From contig JALNXC010000125.1 in assembly GCA_023230535.1 (NCBI GenBank), positions 1 through 5,009 on the forward strand: 5,009 bases of DNA, in the 5' to 3' direction. Below are positions 1-5,009 of this stretch, piece after piece (positions within the stretch are counted from its first letter, which is position 1; the number at the start of each line of letters is the position of its first letter). The DNA comes from Alkaliphilus sp. (GTDB taxonomy: Bacteria > Bacillota > Clostridia > Peptostreptococcales > Natronincolaceae). The position numbers were made by a program, and so were the translations under genes. The notes under the pieces are model-generated. The model searched no databases. It saw only the letters and a program-made list of their open reading frames with translations, and was not told the DNA's origin.

Positions 1-450
1 ACGCTCAATAAAACCATATTGTGTAGAGATGTCACGAAAACGCTGACAAATGCCTGTATAAGGAAAATTCGGCCTGATAAAATCAATTGTCTCCCTGTTC
101 AAGGCAAGATCAACGGCAAAACCGGTCTGATGTTCACTGCATCCCGGAATTGCAACATATTTTTGAGTGAAGTCCTCTCCGTGTTCGCACAGCGTATCAG
201 TATAGATTGTCTGTTGCTCTTGCATGGTTCGGTAGCCGCTGACCGGAATAATTTCACGCTCACATCCTAAAAAGGCCATGGCCTTCGACAGCATTTTTGC
301 GGTTTGTCTTTCTAAAAGAATATGTGCTGCTTCGGGGCTCGCGGGGACAAGATTTTCCTTTGGCATATCATTTTTCAGGGGATACAATGGATTGACAAGA
401 ATTAAAAAACCTTTTGCAATATCTGCTTTTTCAAATTGGAGAGTTTTCAT
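1..450 (-). CDS. vanXY: VanXY-type D,D-dipeptidase/D,D-carboxypeptidase, C-terminus cut by window edge
   Basis: The 150 visible codons begin MKTLQFEKADIAKGFL and run off the left edge in frame. The protein belongs to the VanY/VanX zinc peptidase group (peptidase M15). In vanG-type clusters, VanXY hydrolyses D-Ala-D-Ala and trims D-Ala from pentapeptide precursors, so that only D-Ser-ending precursors remain. Visible landmarks are SGYRT at residues 71-75, with the arginine expected to contact substrate, and SEHQTGFAVD at 105-114, which holds the first zinc ligands His107 and Asp114. The second histidine motif (EPWH in relatives) would lie past the edge. Relatives are about 250 residues long, so roughly 100 are missing. 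There is no signal peptide or membrane segment, which fits a cytoplasmic VanXY rather than a membrane-bound VanY. The ATG overlaps the vanG stop as ATGA (450-447) and no strong ribosome site precedes it, so translational coupling to vanG is likely. Confidence 0.93.
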   Translation of the reverse strand, partial: MKTLQFEKADIAKGFLILVNPLYPLKNDMPKENLVPASPEAAHILLERQTAKMLSKAMAFLGCEREIIPVSGYRTMQEQQTIYTDTLCEHGEDFTQKYVAIPGCSEHQTGFAVDLALNRETIDFIRPNFPYTGICQRFRDISTQYGFIER

Positions 451-1496
451 GAATCTATCGCCAGCTTTATTAGTTCGTCCATAATTTGCCGGAAGGTCAC
501 CCCAATACCTTTCAACATATTTGGATAGCGACTGTGAGTGGTAAGACCGGGAATAGTATTTACTTCATTAAAAACAATTTCATTTTCAGGTGTAAGAAAC
601 ATATCCACTCGTGCATATCCTTTACAATCAAGCGACCGATAAATGATAGCGGCTGTTTCCTTGATGCGATTTGCCGTTTTTTCGCCAATACGGGCCGGCA
701 TATGGATTTTGGAAGTTTTCAAAGTGTATTTTTCCGTATAGTCAAAGAAACCCTGTGACAATTCTATTTCGTCAACCTCACCAATCGTAAGTGTTTCATT
801 GCCAAGAACAGCACAGCCTACCTCAAAACCGTCAATACATTCCTCGATAATTACCTTTCGGTCATGTTGAAAAGCAGTGCTAACCGCTTCCGCTAATCCA
901 TTTTGATTGAAAACCTTTGTGATACCGAAGGATGATCCGGCATTTACCGGTTTCACAAATAAGGGATACTTCAAACGCATTGTCCGTTTTGATAATTCAT
1001 CATCAGATATGGGAGAATATAAGACAATGCAGTCGGGCGTTTTTATGCCTGCTAAATGTACCAGCCTGTGTGCCATATCCTTATCCATACACAGAGCTGA
1101 GCTAAGTGTTCCACATCCAACGCAGGGAATGTCCGCCATTTCAAATAAGCCTTGTATTGTTCCGTCCTCCCCATTTTTTCCATGCAGTACGGGAAACGCA
1201 ACGTCAATGGGAATCGTCATTATCTTTTCGCTATCTATTACAAGAATTCCATTCATATTACAGTCAGGTGATATGACTGCCGGAACGCAGGAATGATGCC
1301 CCCACCACGTGTCATTTTGAATCCGGCTTGTATCACCGCTATATTTCAGCCATTCTCCTTGGCGAGTAATGCCCAGCAAAATAACATGGTATTTTTCCGG
1401 ATTAAGATTTTCTATGACCGAACAAACAGATTGCAAAGATACCTCATATTCAGTGGAGCGACCGCCAAATAGAACTGCTATTGTTTTATGTTTCAT
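447..1496 (-). CDS. vanG: VanG-type D-alanine:D-serine ligase
   Basis: This 349-residue ATP-grasp ligase joins D-Ala to D-Ser in the cytoplasm, giving precursors with low affinity for vancomycin. Motifs in order: GGRSTEYEVS (11-20, N-terminal Ddl signature), HGKNGEDG (105-112), KPVNAGSSFG (182-191, ATP-binding loop), the omega-loop stretch FFDYTEKYTLKTSKI (250-264), RVDMF (296-300) and NEVNTIPG (310-317, metal binding). The EKYTLK omega loop is that of the D-Ser ligases (VanG/VanC/VanE group). It lacks the KGSENA-like loop of the VanA/VanB D-lactate ligases. From memory the whole protein closely resembles enterococcal VanG, including its 349-residue length. I chose the ATG at 1496-1494 because AAAGGA lies 8 bases upstream. 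A TTG one codon earlier is possible but less likely. The gene sits 164 bases after vanS, beyond a terminator and an operator array, and its stop overlaps the vanXY start. Expression is probably switched on by VanR. Confidence 0.95.
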   Translation of the reverse strand: MKHKTIAVLFGGRSTEYEVSLQSVCSVIENLNPEKYHVILLGITRQGEWLKYSGDTSRIQNDTWWGHHSCVPAVISPDCNMNGILVIDSEKIMTIPIDVAFPVLHGKNGEDGTIQGLFEMADIPCVGCGTLSSALCMDKDMAHRLVHLAGIKTPDCIVLYSPISDDELSKRTMRLKYPLFVKPVNAGSSFGITKVFNQNGLAEAVSTAFQHDRKVIIEECIDGFEVGCAVLGNETLTIGEVDEIELSQGFFDYTEKYTLKTSKIHMPARIGEKTANRIKETAAIIYRSLDCKGYARVDMFLTPENEIVFNEVNTIPGLTTHSRYPNMLKGIGVTFRQIMDELIKLAIDS

Positions 1497-1565
1497 CAAA
1501 TCAATCCTTTCTTTTTTTCATTTCTGTTTTTTCAGGTAACGGGTATCCAATCAGCACAACCCTTT

Positions 1566-1620
1566 TCAAAATAAAAAGCCTGCCTGATTCGGTATTTTCA
1601 TCTTACCGAAGCCAGACAGG
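1566..1620 (-). terminator. Rho-independent terminator between vanS and vanG
   Basis: On the minus strand, the arm 1620-1604 pairs with 1594-1579. The pairs are CCTG/CAGG, CTG/CAG and TTCGGTA/TACCGAA, and the loop is 9 bases. The mismatches on the DNA become G-U pairs only in minus-strand RNA, so the stem favours leftward transcription. It is followed by CTTTTTATTTT, the U tract. It ends 41 bases after the vanS stop and should limit read-through from vanRS into vanG. Confidence 0.85.
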
Positions 1621-1625
1621 TTATA
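1620..1625 (-). promoter_or_regulatory. Candidate -10 of the vanG promoter (TATAAC)
   Basis: TATAAC lies 17 bases after the start of the last ATAAG unit of the adjacent operator array. No recognisable -35 box exists at the usual spacing (the hexamer there is GTTTTA). A missing -35 is typical of promoters activated by OmpR/PhoB-family regulators bound next to RNA polymerase. Transcription would begin near 1613, inside the 5' arm of the terminator hairpin. A rival promoter (TTGAAA at 1569-1564, GATACC at 1547-1542) is weaker and has no operator beside it. Confidence 0.5.
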
Positions 1626-1637
1626 TTGGATTATTAA

Positions 1638-1686
1638 CTTATTAAAACCTTAAAAAATACTTATAAAGAACTTATTTTTTCCTTAG
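1638..1686 (-). promoter_or_regulatory. Candidate VanR operator of vanG: tandem 11-bp direct repeats
   Basis: On the plus strand the core CTTAW (WTAAG on the coding strand) starts at 1638, 1649, 1660 and 1671, exactly 11 bases apart. A fifth, weaker copy (CTTAG) starts at 1682. Coding-strand units are ATAAGTTCTTT, ATAAGTATTTT, TTAAGGTTTTA and ATAAGTTAATA. Direct repeats at 11-bp phasing are the known recognition pattern of the OmpR/PhoB family, to which VanR belongs. The same unit occurs upstream of vanR. The array overlaps the last codons and the stop of vanS. Confidence 0.72.
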
Positions 1687-2791
1687 GATTATTGTTTTTT
1701 TGTTGGATTCCGGCTGGAAGAATCACTGCAAAGGTTGTTTTGCTTTCGCCGCTTTGGGCTGTAATCGTACCGCCATGTGCGTTAACAATCTCTTTGGCAA
1801 TGGCCAGCCCCAGCCCTGCGCCTCCTGTTTCCGAGGAACGCGCTATATTTAGCCGAAAGAACCTTTCGAAAATTGTTTCAAGTTTCTGCTTCGGGATGGG
1901 ATCTCCCTTGTTTGTGAATTGAATGACGATATTTTCTGCTTGTTTAAAGGCCGCTATGTTGATAGCACTATCATTGTAACTATATGCAATAGCGTTTTTC
2001 ATAATATTATTAAATACACGGGAGAGCTTATCTGCATCACCCCATAAAATCAAGTCGTCTGATGCATGGACAACCGCCTGCTTGTTTTGTGGTGATAGCG
2101 TCGGATAGAATTCATCCGCTATTTGTCTAAGCATAAAGGGCAAATTGATTTTTCCATTATTCAATACAATGGAACTTAGATTAAAACGGGTGATTTCAAA
2201 AAATTCTTCAACAAGCTGTTCCAGACGGAATGCTTTTTCTAACGTAATGCCGGTGTATTTTATTCGTTGCTCAGTAGGCATGTCCGGTGCCTCACTTAGA
2301 AGACTCAGATATCCGATTATAGAAGAAAGTGGCGTTCGAATATCATGTGCGAGATTTACAACGAGATCATTTTTACGCCGTTCTGCTTCCTTTGCATCAT
2401 GTTCATGTTGCCGTGCGGTTTTTTTGATTTGATTCATTTTGTCTTCGATTTCCCTAAGCTCTTCCGGCAATCGGATGTCATCATCATCGGATTGTATTAA
2501 AGCCACACTTGCCACAGCTACATCATCTATGTAACCTACAGTTTTCTGCCAATAAATATAAATGATGATCAGTACCATGATGAACCACACAACAGGTACA
2601 AATAGTGAAAAATAAAGCGATACCTTTTTCAGAAAATAATACAGTGGTGTTGGCTGCCAAGTAATTTTATGCCCAATGTAAAAGACGGTAGCAACAACAA
2701 TCGCATAAACTATTGTTACTATAATCATCGTTTCTGTACATTTTAGTATTATCTTTTTCGTAAATTCTGAACAAAATTGTTTATCCCTCAA
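1661..2791 (-). CDS. vanS: VanS-type membrane sensor histidine kinase
   Basis: This 376-residue protein (from the TTG at 2791) is the sensor partner of VanR. It autophosphorylates on histidine and passes the phosphate to VanR; in this family it can also act as a phosphatase. Two membrane segments (about 22-41 and 58-80) flank a short extracellular loop of about 16 residues, so there is no large sensing domain. A charged helical linker follows (about 110-142). The H box LAHDIRTPL carries His149. The N box NNIMKNA ends near residue 267. FERFF lies at 308-312 and the G2 box GGAGLGLAIAK at 323-333. The start is uncertain because there is no ATG near the N-terminus. The TTG at 2791 gives an 11-base overlap with vanR and follows a run of six Gs about 12 bases upstream. 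A GTG at 2842 would add 17 residues and a 62-base overlap. The reading frame is intact and vanR precedes it, so the two are co-transcribed. Confidence 0.92.
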   Translation of the reverse strand: MRDKQFCSEFTKKIILKCTETMIIVTIVYAIVVATVFYIGHKITWQPTPLYYFLKKVSLYFSLFVPVVWFIMVLIIIYIYWQKTVGYIDDVAVASVALIQSDDDDIRLPEELREIEDKMNQIKKTARQHEHDAKEAERRKNDLVVNLAHDIRTPLSSIIGYLSLLSEAPDMPTEQRIKYTGITLEKAFRLEQLVEEFFEITRFNLSSIVLNNGKINLPFMLRQIADEFYPTLSPQNKQAVVHASDDLILWGDADKLSRVFNNIMKNAIAYSYNDSAINIAAFKQAENIVIQFTNKGDPIPKQKLETIFERFFRLNIARSSETGGAGLGLAIAKEIVNAHGGTITAQSGESKTTFAVILPAGIQQKNNNPKEKISSL

Positions 2792-3479
2792 TTTTATAAC
2801 CGACCCCCCATACTGTTTTAATGTATTTGGGATGTTCCGCACTGTCGTTCATCTTTTTTCTCAGATGCCGGATATGAACCATGACAGTATTATTGTTGTT
2901 AGTAAAATATTTGTCCCCCCATACCTCTTGAAACAGGTCCTCTGAACTGACCACATGGCCCCGATTAGATGCCAATACCCATAGAATCGAAAACTCCGTA
3001 GGAGTGAGGGAAAGAGATTTTTCATTCAATATGCATTCGTGCTTGTTCTTATCCAATACTAAGCCTGAAAATACGATGGTATTTTCCTCTTTCATAGGCT
3101 CAACAGTATTGTATTTTGTAAACCTTCGTAATTGTGCCTTTACCCGCGCAACCATTTCAAGAGGTTGAAAGGGTTTGGTAATATAGTCATCCGCACCTAA
3201 TGTGAGACCGGTAATCTTGTCAATTTCTTCATCCTTTGCGGTTAGCATAATAACAGGAAAATGATGTTTTTCCCTTATCTGTTGGCAAATTGAAAAACCA
3301 TTCACATCGGGGAGCATGACATCCAATATAGCTAAATCAATCTTTTCATTTTCAATACAATTTAAGGCATCGTGGCCATTGTAGAACTTAAACACAATAT
3401 AGTTTTCGCTTTTCAAATACACTTCAATCAAGTCCGCGATGGACTGCTCATCATCTACTACTAAAATATTCGCAACCAT
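2781..3479 (-). CDS. vanR: VanR-type response regulator (OmpR/PhoB family)
   Basis: This 232-residue DNA-binding regulator is activated by phosphate from VanS. It is expected to activate its own operon and the resistance operon. The receiver domain covers about residues 3-118. It shows the acidic pair Asp9-Asp10, the phosphate acceptor Asp53 in ILDVMLPD, the switch Thr80 and the conserved Lys102 in TKPF. The C-terminal winged-helix domain (about 134-230) includes LTPTEFSILWVLA and the recognition-helix region NNNNTVMVHIRHLRKKM, and ends KTVWGVGYKIEG. All key residues are present. The ATG at 3479 is preceded by AAAAGGAG ending 11 bases upstream, a good but slightly distant ribosome site. The 3' end overlaps the start of vanS. 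The neighbouring D-Ser ligase and VanXY assign it to a vanG-type cluster; the regulator alone would not prove this. Confidence 0.94.
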   Translation of the reverse strand: MVANILVVDDEQSIADLIEVYLKSENYIVFKFYNGHDALNCIENEKIDLAILDVMLPDVNGFSICQQIREKHHFPVIMLTAKDEEIDKITGLTLGADDYITKPFQPLEMVARVKAQLRRFTKYNTVEPMKEENTIVFSGLVLDKNKHECILNEKSLSLTPTEFSILWVLASNRGHVVSSEDLFQEVWGDKYFTNNNNTVMVHIRHLRKKMNDSAEHPKYIKTVWGVGYKIEG

Positions 3480-3516
3480 AGTATGTTCAACTCCTTTTAC
3501 TCACTAAACCCATAAT

Positions 3517-3522
3517 ATCATA
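3517..3522 (-). promoter_or_regulatory. Candidate -10 of the vanRS promoter (TATGAT)
   Basis: TATGAT on the minus strand lies 37 bases upstream of the vanR ATG. No good -35 is present at 16-18 bases (ATAAAA at 17). TTGCAA farther up is 25 bases away, too far to be its partner. This suggests weak basal activity with help from VanR bound at the upstream repeats. Confidence 0.5.
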
Positions 3523-3554
3523 TCAAAGAATTAAAAGGGTTTTATGGTTGCAAC

Positions 3555-3581
3555 CTTATGAAAATCTTAAGTTTTTCTTAA
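3555..3581 (-). promoter_or_regulatory. Candidate VanR operator of vanRS: three 11-bp direct repeats
   Basis: Plus-strand CTTAW cores start at 3555, 3566 and 3577, again exactly 11 bases apart. On the coding strand the units read TTAAGAAAAAC, TTAAGATTTTC and ATAAGGTTGCA. They match the units upstream of vanG (WTAAG followed by a T-rich half). This makes autoregulation of vanRS likely. Confidence 0.65.
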
Positions 3582-3599
3582 GATAAGTCGTTTTTTCTG

Positions 3600-3840
3600 T
3601 TTTCTTTTAATCTGCTTTCAGCAAGTTTCTCTTCATCCTATATTCCCAAGCTTAGGATTCCTTATAGGGGAACAGGTTTCGGCATAAGTTGTTAAACTTT
3701 ACATAAAAATATAGGATTTATGCCACACCCCGATGGGGATGTGATAGATAGTGAAATCACTCGGGGGGAATACTATAAAATTATAAAATAAGGGGAAGGG
3801 GAAATTAGCTGAAATGTAGTAGTTGAAACCAAATTTTCTT
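3600..3840. other. Gene-free divergent intergenic segment with inverted repeats
   Basis: I see no coding region with a plausible start and ribosome site here. Inverted repeats are present: CCTATA/TATAGG (3638-3643 with 3663-3668 approximately), GGCATAA/TTATGCC (3681-3687 with 3718-3724), CACACCCC next to GGGGATGTG (about 3724-3743), and AGTGA/TCACT with a two-base AA loop (about 3750-3761). The last pair sits inside CCCCGA...TCGGGG. G runs occur near 3765 and 3791-3800. A poor promoter-like pair (TTGTTA, 17 bases, TAGGAT at 3689-3717) precedes the hairpins. This could encode a small RNA, be a junction remnant, or be neither. Confidence 0.4.
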
Positions 3841-3841
3841 C

Positions 3842-3870
3842 TTGACAAACTGGAAAAGCTGCCATATAAT
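3842..3870 (+). promoter_or_regulatory. Consensus sigma-A promoter of trpB
   Basis: TTGACA at 3842-3847 and TATAAT at 3865-3870 both match consensus exactly and are separated by 17 bases. Transcription would start near 3877, just ahead of the T-box leader. Such a strong, unregulated promoter suits a gene controlled by termination in the leader. Confidence 0.93.
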
Positions 3871-3885
3871 GACTTTATATATAAC

Positions 3886-4157
3886 TAAACCATTGATTGA
3901 AAAAAGTAAGCATTGAATTGGGGACTCCCAGAGAACTGCGGAAAGTGCGATCGCAGTAGTCAACACAATGCCGAATGGATTCATGAGGGTGAAGAGAAAG
4001 GCCGCAAAGCCAAGTAATATTCACCGGGTTTTCCGCCCGTTATCAGAGGAATGCGCATGTTAGTGCGTAACGAGGTGGGTGCATTATGCACCAATTTAGG
4101 TGGTACCGCAGAAGTGTGAAGCTTTTGTCCTATGTTTATTAGGACGAAGGCTTTTTT
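3886..4157 (+). ncRNA. Tryptophan-type T-box riboswitch leader of trpB
   Basis: T-box leaders bind a tRNA and allow read-through when it is uncharged. Stem I shows AGTA (3905-3908) opposite GAA (3973-3975), the loop E pair, closed by GCATTG/CAATGC (3910-3915 with 3966-3971). Directly after GAA comes the specifier TGG (3976-3978) followed by A, which reads tRNA-Trp. The conserved AGAGA (3930-3934) and the apical stem CTGCG/CGCAG (3936-3940 with 3952-3956) follow the family pattern. Further hairpins are CGGG/CCCG near 4026-4040 and GGTGCA/TGCACC near 4078-4092. The T-box core AGGTGGTACCGC lies at 4098-4109, with TGGT (4101-4104) pairing to the tRNA acceptor end. The terminator follows. The specifier agrees with the downstream gene, trpB. 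Confidence 0.95.
4119..4157 (+). terminator. T-box-controlled terminator hairpin
   Basis: The arm 4119-4132 (AAGCTTTTGTCCTA) pairs over all 14 positions, with two G-U pairs, to 4140-4153. The loop has 7 bases, and the T run 4152-4157 completes the terminator. Its 5' arm follows the T-box core, as expected for a hairpin mutually exclusive with the antiterminator. Uncharged tRNA-Trp should prevent its formation. Confidence 0.92.
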
Positions 4158-4182
4158 GTTGTTCGAAAGAGAGGAGAAAGCA

Positions 4183-5009
4183 ATGAAAGTAGGAAGATTT
4201 TCGCAGTATGGTGGCCAATACGCTCCGGAGACAATGATGAGTGCATTGCAGGAGCTTGAACGTGAGTATATGCGATGGCGTGACGATGCCGAATTCAAAG
4301 CTGAGATCACATCGCTGCTCAATAATTATGCAGGAAGACCGTCAATACTTTATTACGCGGAGAAAATGACTCGGGACCTCGACGGAGCGAAGATATATTT
4401 AAAGCGCGAGGATTTGAACCATACCGGTTCCCACAAGATCAATAATGTACTCGGTCAGGTGCTTCTTGCTAAAAAGATGGGAAAGACGCGCGTTATAGCC
4501 GAGACGGGCGCCGGGCAACACGGCGTCGCGACAGCGACTGCCGCCGCTCTGATGGATGTGGAGTGCGAAGTGTTCATGGGCAAGGAGGACACCGAGCGAC
4601 AGGCGCTGAATGTCTATCGTATGAGCCTTTTAGGCGCGAAAGTTCATCCCGTAACCGGCGGAACTCAGACCCTCAAGGACGCGGTAAACGAGACGATGCG
4701 TGAGTGGGTGACAAGAATCGCAGACACGCACTATGTTCTTGGTTCCGTAATGGGACCGCACCCGTTTCCGACCATCGTCCGTGATTTCCAAAAGATAATA
4801 GGCGAGGAGATAAAATCTCAGATTCTGGTGGCGGAAGGGAGGCTCCCCGATGCGGTAATCGCATGTGTGGGTGGTGGAAGCAACGCCATTGGCGCATTTT
4901 ATGACTTTATCGGCGACAAGTCCGTAAGGCTTATCGGCTGCGAGGCCGCAGGACGCGGTGTCGACACAGCGGAAACAGCAGCAACGATAGCCACCGGAAG
5001 GGTAGGAAT
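4183..5009 (+). CDS. trpB: Tryptophan synthase beta subunit, C-terminus cut by window edge
   Basis: The 275 visible codons encode most of the PLP enzyme that joins indole and L-serine to make L-tryptophan, normally in an alpha2beta2 complex with TrpA. The N-terminus MKVGRFSQYGGQYAPETMM is the usual TrpB start. HTGSHKINN (80-88) carries the PLP lysine Lys85; most relatives have Ala where this has Ser83. ETGAGQHGVATA (107-118) includes the catalytic glutamate and the substrate carboxylate loop. GPHPFP (191-196) and GGGSNAIG (230-237, PLP phosphate loop) follow. The visible lengths fit the common TrpB1 form of about 395 residues, so about 120 residues lie beyond the edge. GAGGAG ends 6 bases before the ATG. 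The gene directly follows the T-box leader with no other trp gene before it. Its G+C is higher than that of the van genes: lines 4501 and 4801 counted by hand give 43 and 34 of 60, against 20-23 of 60 in two vanR/vanS lines. Confidence 0.96.
   Translation, partial: MKVGRFSQYGGQYAPETMMSALQELEREYMRWRDDAEFKAEITSLLNNYAGRPSILYYAEKMTRDLDGAKIYLKREDLNHTGSHKINNVLGQVLLAKKMGKTRVIAETGAGQHGVATATAAALMDVECEVFMGKEDTERQALNVYRMSLLGAKVHPVTGGTQTLKDAVNETMREWVTRIADTHYVLGSVMGPHPFPTIVRDFQKIIGEEIKSQILVAEGRLPDAVIACVGGGSNAIGAFYDFIGDKSVRLIGCEAAGRGVDTAETAATIATGRVG

Noticed and set aside
19..484. Plus-strand open frames 19-270 and 278-484
   Set aside because: They are antisense to vanXY, whose reading frame and motifs are intact.
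486..1296. Open frames on the plus strand opposite vanG (486-758 and 907-1296)
   Set aside because: They lie antisense to an intact ligase gene, have no convincing ribosome sites and resemble no family.
1497..1499. TTG one codon upstream as vanG start
   Set aside because: The following ATG has better spacing (8 bases) from AAAGGA and gives the 349-residue length recalled for VanG.
1542..1569. TTGAAA / GATACC as the vanG promoter on the minus strand
   Set aside because: The -10 is poor, the spacing is 16 bases and no operator lies near it. TATAAC beside the repeat array is the better candidate, though this remains an alternative.
3651..3665. CTTAG and CTTAT as a further VanR site toward trpB
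   Set aside because: Only two copies exist, 10 rather than 11 bases apart, with unlike flanks, and trpB control is explained by the T-box.
3734..3800. G-quadruplex from four G runs
   Set aside because: The runs are separated by about 25 bases in two of three gaps, too far for a typical quadruplex.
3981..4322. 113-codon open frame on the minus strand
   Set aside because: It runs antisense through the T-box leader and the start of trpB, both of which explain the sequence fully.
1..5009. CRISPR array, tRNA or rRNA gene, insertion sequence
   Set aside because: No spaced long direct repeats, no cloverleaf gene, no transposase or flanking terminal repeats were seen. The 11-bp units are regulator-type sites, not CRISPR repeats.

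Overview
The window reads as chromosomal DNA of a low-to-moderate-GC Gram-positive anaerobe of the Clostridia type. The reasons are the vanG-type glycopeptide-resistance gene order, strong AGGAG-type ribosome binding sites, a T-box riboswitch and a consensus sigma-A promoter. The species cannot be named from the sequence alone.

Left part (1-3600), all on the minus strand: a vanG-type cluster read from right to left as vanR (response regulator), vanS (sensor kinase), vanG (D-Ala:D-Ser ligase) and vanXY (D,D-peptidase, cut by the left edge). VanS and VanR sense and relay the glycopeptide or envelope signal. VanG makes D-Ala-D-Ser, and VanXY removes D-Ala-ending precursors. A serine racemase (vanT), normally needed to supply D-Ser, would be expected just beyond the left edge. 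No vanU, vanY or vanW lies between the genes. vanG and vanXY overlap by 4 bases, and vanR and vanS also overlap. Between vanS and vanG lies a terminator, just downstream of a striking array of CTTAW units repeated every 11 bp. A shorter array of the same unit lies upstream of vanR. These arrays are the best candidates for the VanR operators, and they split the cluster into a regulatory and a resistance transcript.

Middle (3600-3840): a gene-free stretch with several inverted repeats and G runs, and no recognisable gene.

Right part (3842-5009), plus strand: a consensus promoter, a complete tryptophan-type T-box leader (specifier TGG) with its terminator, and the first 275 codons of trpB. The trpB gene is visibly richer in G+C than the van genes. 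This suggests the van cluster and the trp locus have different histories, with a boundary somewhere in the divergent intergenic region.
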